Below, piece after piece: positions 1 through 10,560 of a stretch of DNA of 64,000 bases. Below the pieces are notes generated by a model, which was not told the origin of the DNA, did not search any database, and saw only the letters and a program-made list of their open reading frames with translations. The position numbers and the translations under genes were made by a program. This DNA is from Isoetes taiwanensis (lineage: Eukaryota; Streptophyta; Lycopodiopsida; Isoetales; Isoetaceae): assembly GCA_021234155.1 (NCBI GenBank), contig JAJEKV010000045.1, positions 228,315-292,314 of the forward strand. Reading direction: 5' to 3'. Position 1 is the first letter of the stretch. Every line of letters begins with the position of its first letter.

Positions 1-440
1 TTGTTGGCCAGTCAAAGTAGCATTCCAAAATCGGCTCTGGGACGTGTTTTTTTTTTTTGTAGTTTCTATGCATGGTTTGAGAATGAAGGATAAGAATGCA
101 TGCCCCTTTCTTCTTTCGGCAGGGGGTGGCAAGGGACCCGAGTGGGGCGGCGTTCCAGGCAGGGGTTTCGGCCGAAGCTCATTCACTTCTTGAAATTAGA
201 GGGGGTCTGGTGAGCGACTTCTTGCTGCACCTTTTGCTGCTGCCATTTGCCACTGTGACGACCTAGGTAGTCTGCCCTGCATATCAATCCATGCTCTGTT
301 TTTGTTCCGACCCAGTTGGGCGCTCCTCATTTTAATCAAAAATCACAGAAACCCATTTGTAATCATCAAACACAAACATGGCCATCTTGGACTTTTGGTC
401 AGGCCTTAAGATCTAACGCCCTACCAAGTGTTCCTCCCTG
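1..440. other. no gene recognised
   Basis: AT-rich sequence with short T tracts. Open frames here show no family resemblance and look like chance frames. Nothing else is supported. Confidence 0.5.
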
Positions 441-758
441 CTCTTTTTTAATCCTATTCGCATCTTGTGACCATCTACGCTGCCATCCGAGACCTGTTTT
501 GCTACCGACCGAGACACAGAATGCCTGGTCGAGGCTTCATGCCCAAGCACTTTGGAGGGTTTTCGCTTTTTTTTTTTTGCTTCCAACCATATGTTCGATT
601 TGGACCATTGGAAGTGGCAGGAAAATTGTTGATGAAAAATTTAATGGCCTTTGGTCTGGCATAGAACACAGAATATTCCAAAGATCAGTGGTCAGATATA
701 AAAGATGCAAAAAAAGCCATAAGGAACAAAAAATAACGAAAATAAAAAACTACATGGA
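441..758. repeat. direct repeat, copy 1 (about 315 bp)
   Basis: This stretch recurs in the same orientation at 2776-3087 with scattered mismatches and a few small indels; both copies carry a T run followed by the same ~150-bp block. The two copies bracket the gypsy integrase remnant at 1380-2116, so they could be eroded LTRs of a collapsed element, but I see no clean TG...CA ends, primer site or target duplication. An independent dispersed repeat is equally possible. The open frame through this copy is probably not a gene because copy 2 does not preserve it. Confidence 0.8.
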
Positions 759-810
759 ACACGCGCTTATTTTTAATACAAAGAGATTATATGGACATCA
801 TTAAATTTCA

Positions 811-857
811 GTAGATTTTACATACATACTAACTTGGTATGTATGTATGTAATCTAC
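811..857. repeat. perfect-ended inverted repeat (hairpin)
   Basis: Arms GTAGATT (811-817) and AATCTAC (851-857), continuing inward through CATACATAC / GTATGTATG with a small mismatch, enclose a loop of about 7 bases. It sits in AT-rich DNA just after the first direct repeat. It could be a MITE relic or a chance expansion of a GTAT microsatellite. Confidence 0.75.
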
Positions 858-1379
858 AAATATAAATTATATATTAAAAAATAAATTAACATAGGAGGTA
901 TAAATGCATGGCTAGGCTAAATTTGGACTTTTATTTGCGTGCCTACTTTTTTTTTTAGACTTTTGTTTGCAAGACTATGTGAAATGTAGACTTGTTTTTG
1001 AAGGTCTCCTTTTTTTTTAGACTTTGCATTGTAAAGGGGGTTTTGGAAGGTCTACCCTTCAAATTCCAACTCTGCGGAAGAGCCTGATTCCCCTTTTATT
1101 TTTTGCTATTGAGGAGCCCCCAAAATCGGCCAATACCTGGCCGATTATCTTGAATTCGCTCTGCCAGCCTCGGATCTTCAATCCGACGTGCCTGGTGTTG
1201 TAAAACACCTAAGAAAGATAAGTTCTATTGATGGGCAGTAAAAATCATGCAGTATGATCTAACAGTAGAGGTATACACTGCCAAACGAAACTCTAGTATG
1301 TATATTGCCTATGCATTCTATTCGCATGATCTTGAAAATACATAAATAGCAGAGGAGAATCCCACTCATTCCCTAGACC
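858..1379. other. no gene recognised
   Basis: AT-rich with repeated short blocks of the form AGACTTTT plus T runs between about 930 and 1030. No coding signal that I can support. Confidence 0.45.
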
Positions 1380-2116
1380 AAAATGACAAGGTTATCAAGG
1401 CAGAATCTTCTCGAGAGGAAACGGCCCCTTGTTTGATAGAAAGCCAGGTCACATGGAAAGAGCCTATTGTCAATTTTTGAGCAATCAAAGAATTCATGCC
1501 GGCATTACCAAGAGTTCTGCAAGAAGGCTTCAGGAGCAATATTTGAAATATAAATTGTTGGGGAATATTCTATGCAGAGTTGATAAATCAAGAACCTACT
1601 TAAGATGGTTGGACGAAGGGGAATAATTGTTGGTGTTAAAAGCATGTCATGATGGGATTTGCAGAGGGCATTATTCTGCAGACACCACAACTAGGAAAAT
1701 CATGAGAGCAGGATATTATTGACCTTCTCTTTTTAGGGACAGTGTTCAATATGCAAAAAGTTGCCACAAATGCCAGATTCATGGCACACCCTGGAACGTT
1801 GAATCCTATACTCACACCAGGCCCATTTCAAGTCTGGGGATTGGACTTTATTGGGAAAATTGAGCCTGCATCCTTTGGCTAGCATGAATACATCTTGGTA
1901 GCCACTGACTTATTCACTAAATGGGCTGAAGCAATTCCATTGAGAGAGGCAAATGCTTCTACCATAGGAAAATTCATCTACTCAGAGTTATGCTCTAGGT
2001 TTGGTATGCCTTATCAGATTATAGCAGATAGAGGATCTCCCTTTATCAATGAAATGATGCAGGAGCTCATGTCAAGCTTAAAGGTGAAGCACGCAAAAAG
2101 TAGTTCCTATTCCTAG
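1380..2116 (+). mobile_element. Ty3/gypsy integrase remnant
   Basis: The conceptual translation follows the gypsy integrase order. A zinc-binding H2C2 region lies around 1640-1790 (CHDGICRGHYS, then CHKCQIHGT). It is followed by WGLDFIGKIEP and the catalytic core, with the first Asp at 1907-1909 (ATDLFTKWAEA) and the second at 2027-2029 (IADRGSPFIN). The frame stops at 2116, before the catalytic Glu, so the core is truncated. In-frame stops replace residues that are normally Trp or similar (for example TGA after RAGYY near 1720). No RT, gag or LTR of this copy is visible, so it cannot transpose itself. Integrase identity is secure; lineage within gypsy is not resolved. Confidence 0.88.
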
Positions 2117-2347
2117 GATGGGTCCTATGAAACAATCAAGTGAAGTGAAGTGGTGTTCTCATTGAGCTTTTTGAAAATACTGAGTACAACTTGGTGCCCC
2201 TCACTAAGGATAGAAATTTTTGAAGAATTTGGAAACTAAAAAACAAATGCTCCAAGACTAGACAATCATCGAGAGCATAACAATGTCGAGAATACAAGAT
2301 CAAAGTTGAATTATCCGCCATGCAAGCTAAGCAAAGGTGAGAAAAAC
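2117..2347. other. no gene recognised
   Basis: Spacer between the integrase remnant and the hairpin at 2348. Nothing recognised. Confidence 0.4.
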
Positions 2348-2428
2348 TTGGTGACAATTTCTCATTGGGATGAAAAACCCCGCCCTTTCAGGTTTTTGAA
2401 GAAAACCCTAATGAGAAAAGGTTGCCAA
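2348..2428 (-). repeat. compound hairpin, locus 1
   Basis: Outer arms TTGGTGAC (2348-2355) and GTTGCCAA (2421-2428) pair over 8 positions with two G.U-type pairs; middle arms TTCTCAT (2359-2365) and ATGAGAA (2411-2417) pair perfectly; inner arms AAAAACC and GGTTTTT close a CCGCCCTTTCA loop. The same architecture is at 15232-15308 and 61900-61973. Strand is given by analogy with the 15-kb copy, which lies downstream of a minus-strand RT. Confidence 0.8.
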
Positions 2429-2775
2429 TGCTCTGAAAGAATGCCTGCAGTGCCTAAACAAATAGAGAGACAACTCAAACACGTCCCGCCAAACGAAAAG
2501 TCAACGCACTAAAAAAGGATGAAGCACGATCCCGTGTACCTCGACAACCAAGAGGCCTCCAAAAATAACCTGCAAAGTCAAGTTTGAAAAAAGAGAATGA
2601 ATTGTTAGGGAATTAAGCGTCTTGCACATTAAAGTATCAAATGTCTAATAAAGCTCGAAGGCTTTAGGGCCACGCAGAGAAAGAAACAATAGCCGACCAA
2701 TTGAAAACCATTTGCGAAATGACCATCGCGAGAAAAAGTAACCAATTAGTGATGCTTCAGGGGCTACAACGCCAT
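2429..2775. other. no gene recognised
   Basis: Spacer between the hairpin and the second direct repeat. No coding or repeat signal recognised. Confidence 0.4.
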
Positions 2776-3087
2776 GCTCTTTTTTAATCCTTTGTCTTAT
2801 GACCATCTACGCTGCCATCCGAGACCTGTTTTGCTACAGACCAAGACATAGGCCGTCTGATCGAGGCTTCATGCCCAAGCACTTTGGAGGTTTTTTGCTT
2901 TTTTTTTGCTTCCAACCATATGTTCAGTTGTGACCATTGGACATGGCAGGCAATTGTTGATGAAAAATTTAATGGCCTTTGATCTGGCATAGAGCACAGA
3001 ATATTCCAGAGATCAATGGTCAGAAATGAAAGATGCAAAAAAAGCCATAAGGAATGAAAAATAACGAAAATAAAATACTACATTGAA
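2776..3087. repeat. direct repeat, copy 2 (about 312 bp)
   Basis: Second copy of the block at 441-758, same orientation. Homology appears to start near the ACGCC just upstream and to fade after AACTACAT/ATACTACAT. Differences are single substitutions and T-run length changes. Confidence 0.8.
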
Positions 3088-3459
3088 CAAAAAAAGCATT
3101 CAAATATTCAAAATTTGACAATATCGGCATCTATAAATAGAAATCAAACGTATCTTGCAAAAAGGAAGTAGAATTTCGCACCTATTTCTTGCAATTCATT
3201 TTGTCTATGCATGTTTTCTTAAAATATTTGTAAATTCGAGGCAAGCATCCAGCTCTTTAGGCGCAGTAATAAGATGTTCCATCAAATCCGTCAAAGTATA
3301 AACAACCTAGATATGAATCAGATAGTGTGTATGGACTTCTACGTGGCGCTTTAGCATTTGTGCTAAGCCAGATCTTAGCGATTCGAATCTTGAAGAGCTC
3401 TACGGATTTTGAAGAGCACTAGGTGCCAGATTTGCAAAATCGATGCTGATCCTAGGCCT

Positions 3460-3790
3460 TCCAAGCACTTCGCCGTCATAAGCACTTTCAAAAATGTTCT
3501 TTCCTATGCCGTCATAGCCATTTTTCCGCTAAAAACACTTATGCGAAAGCTTTTGAAAATGTGTTTTGCTTATGTCGTCATAAGCATCCCTTTTTTTTTG
3601 TTCTTTAATTTTTTCTTGTTTTTTTTTGGAAATGCTAAACTGGTCCTTGCCTATGCCGCCATAGGCAAGATGCTTTCCAAAAATTGTTCTTGCTTATGCC
3701 CATCATAGGCATGGCTCTTTTCTTTTTTTTCTTCCTTTTTTTTTTTGGAAAAATGGTCCTTGCTTATGCAAGCACAGGCATAGGCATTTT
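3460..3790. repeat. degenerate array of palindromic units
   Basis: About six units of the form GCYTATG-NNNN-CATARGC recur every 35-85 bases, separated by T-rich spacers. Two are perfect hairpins: TGCTTATG/CATAAGCA at 3567-3586 and TTGCCTATG/CATAGGCAA at 3647-3668. Between these two, a C:G stem pair is replaced by T:A, so pairing is kept. The overlapping 99-codon frame is a by-product of the repeat. Confidence 0.75.
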
Positions 3791-4629
3791 ATGTGTTTCT
3801 AGGCTCTACTATATTTGATTTCATCATGTCTTCATGTTATGTTATTAACTTTTTATTTTATATTACAGCATGGAAGGCTTTAATCACCACGGAAGATTCA
3901 TCCCTTCTTGCAATTGTTGCCTTCTTGGAGCACGGTGCACCGATTTCTCTAGGTAGATGCATCATTGACTTGGCTTATAACACCTAAGTCATCACCGCTA
4001 TATAACATGTAAACCATACACCCCCTCAAAAGTTAAAAAAGAAAAGTGCAGAAACAAGTTTAAATGGCACATTCTGCTGAGTTTTGTAGTTTAATTTCTT
4101 TTGTCTAATCAAGGTATTATGCACACATAGGCTCATGTTATTTATTATGTAAAAATGACATGTTTTAGAACCTTGTTTGTGCTTTTTATAATGATGTATT
4201 TAGATTAATGTCATTATGTCATATGATTTTTTTAGGTTGTGGTTCTTATGTCATTTATATATTGTACTTCAGTTTATCTAGTTTTCCAAAAGAAGCAGAG
4301 TTTGTTAACATAATTTTGAAATCGCCCCTTCGATCCTGGGCCCATTGTCCTCGGTTGGCTCTTTTTCTCTATGCTATTTAAGACTTTGGATTCATGCACA
4401 TCCCTCAAACATGCCATATTATACTTGAATATCTAGCATAATGACAAGGGGTTATTTTTATTTTTTTATACGTTTTTTCACATGGTGTTTCTATAATTTC
4501 GTTGTTGTATTCTAACAATTTGACAGTTGTTGTCTTTCACCACATGGGTGGTTGCATACACTGAGCATGTATATCCATCGAACCCCATACCCCGATATGT
4601 GTTTGGCGCTCGATTTGTGTTGGACTTCT
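3791..4629. other. no gene recognised
   Basis: AT-rich DNA without a frame or repeat that I can support. Confidence 0.45.
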
Positions 4630-4905
4630 CTGGAAACCTCCCCAACTTTCCCTAGAAACCTATCCAACTTTCCACGGCAACCTCCCCAACTTTCTGTGGA
4701 AACCTCCCTAATCTTCTAAAAAACCTCCCCACCTTTCCGTGGAAACCTCCCCAACTTTCCAATATACCTGGGGAGGTTTCCACTTTAGAAAATAGGAACG
4801 CTTCCATGGAAACCTCTCCAATTTTCCTTGTAAGACCTGGGGAGGTTTCTATATAAGAAAACAGGGGAGGTTTCCATGAAATACTGGGGAGGTTTTCCAT
4901 GAAAA
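4630..4905. repeat. bidirectional minisatellite, core GGAAACCTCCCC
   Basis: Roughly 20-22-bp units with the core GGAAACCTCCCCAACTTTCC run forward from about 4630 to 4765, then the reverse complement core GGGGAGGTTTCCA appears four times up to 4905, with a forward unit between. The inversion means that transcripts of either strand could fold back. The minus-strand open frames here simply read the repeat. Confidence 0.85.
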
Positions 4906-4936
4906 AAATAAAAAGGCCTCCACAAATTTGCATGAG

Positions 4937-4993
4937 GATCACGATTTATTTTCGTGATCTCGGTGCACGTGCTTCTTAATGATGAGTCATCAT
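4937..4993. promoter_or_regulatory. cluster of palindromic bZIP/bHLH-type sites
   Basis: Three perfect palindromes lie within 57 bp: GATCACGA/TCGTGATC (4937-4959), a G-box CACGTG (4966-4971), and the 15-mer ATGATGAGTCATCAT (4979-4993), whose core TGAGTCA is the GCN4/AP-1 class of bZIP site. They lie about 190 bp before the first ATG of the LINE at 5185. Function as a promoter is inferred from motif type and position only. Confidence 0.45.
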
Positions 4994-5045
4994 CCACCTC
5001 AATTGCGTAAATTAATTAAACTTTCCTTTTTTTATAAATATTTTA

Positions 5046-5089
5046 TGGAAACCTCCCCAACCTTCCAAAGAAACTAGGGGAGGTTTCCA
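5046..5089. repeat. perfect 13-bp inverted repeat of the GGAAACCTCCCC unit
   Basis: TGGAAACCTCCCC (5046-5058) and GGGGAGGTTTCCA (5077-5089) form a perfect hairpin with an 18-base loop. It is an outlying pair of the array at 4630-4905, placed about 100 bp upstream of the LINE reading frame. Confidence 0.85.
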
Positions 5090-5184
5090 CAAAATATCTA
5101 TAAAAACTCACATTTTGTTGATTTTATCGTCTAGGTGGTCTAAGCTTCTTCATCCGCGACTCATCGACTCATTGTGAGTTTCTT

Positions 5185-6531
5185 ATGTCTTATTCCTTTG
5201 ATGCTGCTATTTATCTCATGGATTTGGAGCACAACATCTATGAAGGAATTGAAGATGGAACCTCTACTGATTCGTCTCTATATGGTTCAGATGCAACTGT
5301 AAGTGATTTCGCTTTTGAGAATGTTGACAATACTGCAGGTTTTGAGGGTCTAGATGATCAAGACCATGTAAGACCGAGCAGTGACTATGATAATCATTTG
5401 GACAAGGGAGATTCAGTTGGATCATATACTTCCATGAGGAGAAAGGTATGGGCGAAGGCCCAATTAACAAGATTGACCCGAGAGGACATTGATTGTTGTT
5501 CAGACCCAATGGTAGACTAGGCACAGACAACGGCCTTGAAACAACTGGAGGCAGGAATTGCATGCAACAGGACCCGAAAGAGAGGTGTCCAGAAGCCCCA
5601 ACATACGAATCGAACGACTGTGGTAGTCCCGAATTGTAGACCTGGCAAAAGAGATCCAGTCCTCAGCGCCCCATGTTCTCAGAAGGCAGCTGGCAGCAGA
5701 GAGGCATCGGATTGCAAAGATCAACTGGGAGATGGCATCCGTTTGGCACACTTCGAAAGACAACAACAGAAGCAAGATTTCATTGACCTGCGAGCTCATG
5801 TGGACTTCCTCTCCACCATCATAGAGACCATGGCACAAGATAGGCAGCGCGCTGATCAGGAGACAAGGGCAACCATCTTCTGCCTCCAATCTGAAGTCGT
5901 GGAGGCCTTCACCACCATGCGAAGCATGCAGACTGCCTTTGAGGCAAACCAATCAGAGTTGAGAGCACGTCAGAGGAAGGCCGAGACACGAGGCCAGGAG
6001 TTGCAGGAGCTCCAAGCAACCGTCGCTCAGCAAGGCAAGGGCCTTCATGTGGAAGCCCATGAACAATTGCAGCAATGCACACATGAATTGGCAAGGCAGC
6101 AGCAATTCCAACAGGAGCTGAGCTCCCGACTACAGAGAGCAGAGGCCACAGCACGGGACATGACAGATCCACATACCCGACACCATCGTTACTCCATCTT
6201 CAATGAATGCAGAGGAAAGCGAGGGCACGGAGGGGGCGTCTGCTACTACCGGACAGCCCTGGCACAATCAGTTTCCCTATGCAAGACAGACAAACATAAC
6301 AGGTACCTGTGGGCACGCATGCAGAATTGTAGTGGTAGCCCTCTCTTTGTGGCGGCCTGCTACTTCCCACATGCTGAGAGCAACTTCTATCGCAACCATC
6401 CGGGTGTGGATAGATTGGAGCCCTATGTCGATCTATATGATGACATACAGCAACACAAGCAGGAGGGTAGTGTCATGCTTGTTGGAGACTTCAATGTCTC
6501 AGACGGGCACGTAACAACCGGCGAGATTTGA
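5185..6531 (+). pseudogene. LINE ORF: coiled coil fused to endonuclease, one in-frame TAG
   Basis: A single reading frame runs from the ATG at 5185 to 6531, interrupted only by a TAG at 5518-5520. Residues 1-110 are acidic and Ser/Asp-rich; about 190-320 are Gln/Glu/Arg-rich with heptad spacing typical of a coiled coil, a usual ORF1 trait. From about 6205 the frame enters an endonuclease of the exonuclease-endonuclease-phosphatase type: RGHGGGVCYYR, then AACYFPHAESNFYR and the catalytic GDFN at 6484-6495. The endonuclease N-terminal part (the metal-binding Asn and Glu region) is missing, which suggests an internal deletion joining the coil to the endonuclease. After 6520 the coding sense shifts frame and continues with NQGGGSSVIDYILV near 6720-6760. 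Confidence 0.8.
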
Positions 6532-7419
6532 CCCTCGATGATGATGTGTTGCAACCGAGCCCTTTCGAAGCAAAATTTTGGCCACGGACATCACCGACAT
6601 ATCGTGTCTCAAGGCTATGGGAGGTAGCCGCTATGCGACTGTAGTATCTTTTGACCTAGTGACTTGCAATGGACTAGCATTGGGGTTATCCTCCCAAAGA
6701 CACTTGCAAAAAGTGTGAGAACCAGGGAGGTGGGTCCAGCGTGATAGACTATATTTTGGTGGGCAAGCAGGACATGCATCTCCTCAAACATTTTCGAGTG
6801 GGAACAGATGGTAGGGATGAGGAGGTGGACTCACCAACTGCCGCTTACTTGCAAAATGGGTTTGGGTGTTGCTCCGCATAATTGGCCCAACACCTCCTTA
6901 TATGCCTCAGCCCAGACTGGACTATGAGCACGTTCATACTTACTCCCAGATGCTTATAGAGGATCTGGCAAGCATCTCACATTGCTCAATGCCGAGCAAA
7001 AGAGGCGTGCATGCTCATTGACGCCCCTGGGATGCCGCAGAGATGTTTTGGGAGAAGTCGCCCCGCAAAACCTCGAGCTACGACCTTTCAACAGAACCGC
7101 TGGTTCGATGTCGAAAGTGCAAAGAATGCAAACGCCGGGCCCGCCAAGTCACGATATACTTCTCTCCATACGGATGCGCTCAAGCAATACCACACTTTCC
7201 TTAAGGCTAGAAAGGCTGTGTACATTGCGCCCATCAACAGAAATGTTCTTCCTCCTAGAACATCATTCCACCTGTGACCTTCTCGCTAAGATGCTCGTGA
7301 TGTCAAGCGCTTACGTGAAACATCACCGCACTAATGGGGGCAATACCTACAGCAGCTCTATAACTCTGAGGGTGCACGAACGGCATTACCCCTCCAGAGG
7401 GGCCCAGTACTGGAAATCA

Positions 7420-8640
7420 CAGAGGCGGAGGTAGCGCAGAGGTTACAATGTCTAGCCAATGGAAAAGCACCAGACCTTGATGGCATGCAGGCGGAGTTAC
7501 TCAAGTGGGCAGGACCATCCACGGCACCCGTACTAACCGATATTTTCAAGAAGGCATTGCGGGAAGGTTTTTCCCCGCAATTGACCACTAGCAGGGTTAT
7601 CCCAATCTACAAGGCAGAGACACACACTGCCCCGCCAACTACCGGACCATCATGATCAGCTCAGTGTCTGCAAAGCTCCTCGCGGGGATCCTCAAGTAGT
7701 AGTTGACAGGATGGGCATAGGCAGCAGAAGTGCAGGCATTTACGCAGGCAAGATTCAGGCCGAGACACTCAACCATAGATCATATCTTCACGCTGCGGAC
7801 TCTGATAGAGGACAACAGGAACCGTCAGCAAGATCCGTATTGCTGCTTCGTAGACTTTGCCAAGGCTTTTGACACTGTGCCTCGGGAAAAGCTGTGGGTA
7901 AGATTGCAACAGCTAGACGTCTCTGCTGAACTGCAGAACGCGGTGCACAGGTTATATGAGCCATGCATCGGCCGGCTGCAACTAGTGGGCCAACCATTCG
8001 AGAGCAGTATCGGGGTCCGCCAGGGATGCCCTCTCTCCCACACTATTTGGCCTATATATTGATCAGCTGGAGAGATGACTCGCTGATGATGGAGGCACTA
8101 GAGCTCACCTCCTATACCAGATCATCAGGCAGTTGATCTATGCTGATGATGTGGACCTCCTAGCATACACTCAGGCAGACATGCAACATCATCTTGATGT
8201 CCTGGACACATTTTGCTAGGTGACTGACATGCACATCGACTTAGCCAAAACAAGATAGTTCTGGTATCGTCCGCACGCCAGCCAAGGGCCCCAGCCCTCA
8301 CTTGTCGTGGCCAAAATGTTAAAGTGGGTCCGCTTACAAATATTTGGGGGTGGAGGTCCCATCGGCCATGAGCTAGGACAATTCCATCCGGCTGCGAGCC
8401 GCAGCAGGTTGGAAGGCACTCTATGCAATGCAGAACAATAGACACAAGGCATACCTGTATGATTGGGCCCACCAATTGCACCTATTCAAGGTGCTAGTAG
8501 AACCTGTGCTTTTGTATGGGGTCGAGGTTTGGGGCCCGTTGATTTCCCTCGCCACTTGGAATGACTTGGAGCAAGTGCGTAAAGCTTTTTGGCACGGGCC
8601 CCGGGATGAAGTCCACAGCCCCATACCGTAGGTCGCTGCA
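7420..8640 (+). pseudogene. LINE reverse transcriptase, frameshifted
   Basis: RT blocks in order: NGKAPDLDG (7458-7484); TQARFRPRHSTIDHI and the palm motif FVDFAKAFDTVPREKLW inside the open stretch 7730-8062; IGVRQGCPLS near 8010; and the catalytic YADD at 8139-8150 (LIYADDVDLLAY). A frame change near 8050 separates the RQGCPLS block from YADD. After that, VEPVLLYGVEVWG (8490-8540) is a conserved post-RT LINE motif. All three catalytic Asp are present, so inactivation is due to frame breaks and stops, not to active-site loss. Confidence 0.88.
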
Positions 8641-9084
8641 GGTGAAATGTGTTTCTTGCCTCTTCAAAGGGGAGCCCTTGATGCACACATCGTCTATTTC
8701 CAGAAGGTGGTCAGCATGGATGACACTCGTCTTCCTAACCTCGCTTACACTATGACAATGAGGCCTCAACGCCTAAAAGCTTGCTGGTGGGAAAAGAGAG
8801 CTTAGTGCTTGGCCAGATGGAATGTGCAGGAGCATAGATGCATCCGAAAAGTGCAAGAGGTAGTCTCAGATAGTAACTTGACACATGTTTCCTCAACAAG
8901 CTATGGGATGCCAGCACCCTTGAACAGGTCAAGACGGCACATCATCAACACCACATAAATCCCATGTTGGAGCGGGGCCCACAATGCTACCTGCTCACTC
9001 ATCTACCCATGAAAAAGCTCAGATCCATTGCCTCTATCCGCGCAGGTGTAAACCATCTCCGCGGGGAGATGGATTCGGGAGCCA

Positions 9085-9315
9085 CGCCAGGAGAGGCTTT
9101 GTCAATGGTGTCAGGTTGGAGCTGTGGAAGATGAATGTCATACCCTTCAGAGTTGTCCGGCATATGATGATATTCGGATACGCTATACTGAGCTGGTCTA
9201 TCCTAGCCAGCCCCTGCATGAGATGCTGAGAAGGAGCTTGGTACGAAGGTTGGAATCATATCTTCAAGAGATCATGGATCGCCGAGATCAGCTCGATCTT
9301 CGGGCACCTACCTGA
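9085..9315 (+). pseudogene. LINE C-terminal Cys/His domain
   Basis: The frame encodes C-x2-C (9100-9111), then DECHTLQSCPAYDDIR with His and Cys at 9139-9156. This is the nucleic-acid-binding tail common at the end of CR1/L2-type ORF2. It closes with a stop directly after position 9315, so this is the natural end of the LINE polyprotein. Confidence 0.8.
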
Positions 9316-9469
9316 TACGTGTACATATTTATGTCTCCCATGATATTCGTATTTGTACAGTTTGACAGCAAACCTATTCCTGTCACGGTTTTTTCTCAAA
9401 CAATCCTTTGGGACGGGGAGGGGTTTTTAACCCTGATGCTGATACTTTGTCGCACCTCCTCATAAAGCC

Positions 9470-9607
9470 CTAAATTTTGTAGACAAGAGATAAACCTAGA
9501 ATTTTTCTTGTTTTGTTTAACATGAACTGTTTGAGATTTAAAATTAAAAAAGAGAAAAGGTCACATAACTTTACCACAACTTGTTGGATTTGCCCCGCAA
9601 AAATAAA
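9470..9607 (+). repeat. inverted repeat, left arm
   Basis: Runs from the CATAAAGCCC block to TTGCCCCGCAAAAATA and is the reverse complement of 14230-14378, with scattered substitutions and small indels. Confidence 0.85.
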
Positions 9608-10129
9608 AAAATACCTTGAAATTTGACTCCAAACAGCGGGTTTTTTTCATCGCAAAAAATTGTGTTGACCTCCAATCGACTTCCTGACATCTCCTACTAA
9701 GACGCGCCACCACCGATTTCATCGAAATCTCTCAGGAACTTGCCAATTTTCATCAAAATTTTGTAGTGAAAATTTTTGGCGGTGCCACACTTGACTCTGC
9801 CATATTCGCTCCACCCACTCGCTTGAAAGCTGCCTCCTGTCGGTGAACCTCTTCCAAAATTGCAGTTTGGTTTTATGTGTGCAGTTTGCATGTGTGCATG
9901 CAATGTACGTTTGTTTCGACTAGCCCTTGATGTGTGCACATGTTCTTTTCCAACATGCCACTTAAAAAATAGTTTAAAGTTGTATTGACACATTTAATAT
10001 TCCTAGTTTGTTGGTATGTTAGCTTCCCCACCATTATTGCCAAGCCTTGTGCATTACATTTCATTGAAAAGAAGTTTGCAAGTTGTTGATGAATGAATTG
10101 ACGTTTCAGAATATTAGTCCTAATCCCCG
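9608..10129. other. no gene established; short open frame near 9710-9850
   Basis: Between 9710 and 9850 the plus strand has a stop-free stretch with balanced composition (TTDFIEISQELANFHQNF and onward), which might be an exon relic. I do not recognise it. The remainder is AT-rich spacer. Confidence 0.3.
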
Positions 10130-10560
10130 TTGGTGATACGGGGACGATATGCATTTGTCCAGAACAACCTCCAACATGCGTTGGATGTTGCATTTATCCA
10201 GAAGAAACTCCAACATGTGTAGGATGGATAAGGTGCCCAGAAGTACTTCCAACATGGATTGGAGGAGCCCCTCTGCCAAGACCCTACCGAGGAGGTACCA
10301 GATAACCTCCAACTCATGTTCCAGATATTGATGATCCAGAGCTCCTTTCAAGCAGTGCATGAAATATCCCTTGCCCAAAAATACCTCTACCATATGTTGG
10401 AAGTCCCGAGTGTCCAATTCCACCTCCAGAACCTCCAGCATATATGGGAAGCACCCATCCATGTGCAATTGAGCCTCCATCACCCACAACACAAGAAGAT
10501 GCAATCGTAGTGGTATACAATGAAACTGCAATCGAACCTACAACAGAAGAAGAGGACAAT
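10130..10560 (+). repeat. degenerate ~42-bp repeat encoding a Cys/Pro-rich motif
   Basis: On the plus strand successive units read CPEQPPTCVG, YPEETPTCVG, RCPEVLPTWIGG and then drift, with later blocks such as PPPEPPAYMG and an acidic tail TTEEEDNGTRS. The DNA unit is about 39-42 bp at 10149, 10188 and 10230. Two in-frame stops interrupt it. It resembles a proline-rich low-complexity exon more than a transposon domain. I cannot name the protein. Confidence 0.5.

Larger units (their letters stand above)
5185..9466 (+). mobile_element. non-L1 LINE (non-LTR retrotransposon), degenerate
   Basis: In order on the plus strand: acidic N-terminus and long coiled coil (5185-6150), apurinic-type endonuclease (6200-6760), reverse transcriptase with FVDFAKAFDTV and YADD (7440-8160), thumb/connection region (to about 8630), and a C-terminal Cys/His motif (9100-9156) ending at a stop after 9315. 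The 3' flank to 9466 contains a GGGA-GGGG-TTTTT block like that at 58.55 kb. No poly(A) is seen. The RT and tail motifs fit the CR1/L2/Jockey side of LINEs better than plant L1, but clade needs a tree. Several frame changes separate the domains. Confidence 0.85.

Noticed and set aside
2348-2428. Hammerhead or twister ribozyme
   Set aside because: The hairpin lacks CTGATGA...GAAA and twister core motifs; its arms pair with each other directly where ribozyme cores would have to be unpaired.
3460-3790. CRISPR-like array
   Set aside because: Units are degenerate palindromes without constant repeats or unique spacers of fixed length, and the genome is eukaryotic.
9300-9470. Poly(A) tail for the LINE at 5-9 kb
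   Set aside because: No A run or clear microsatellite follows the stop before the PLE inverted repeat.
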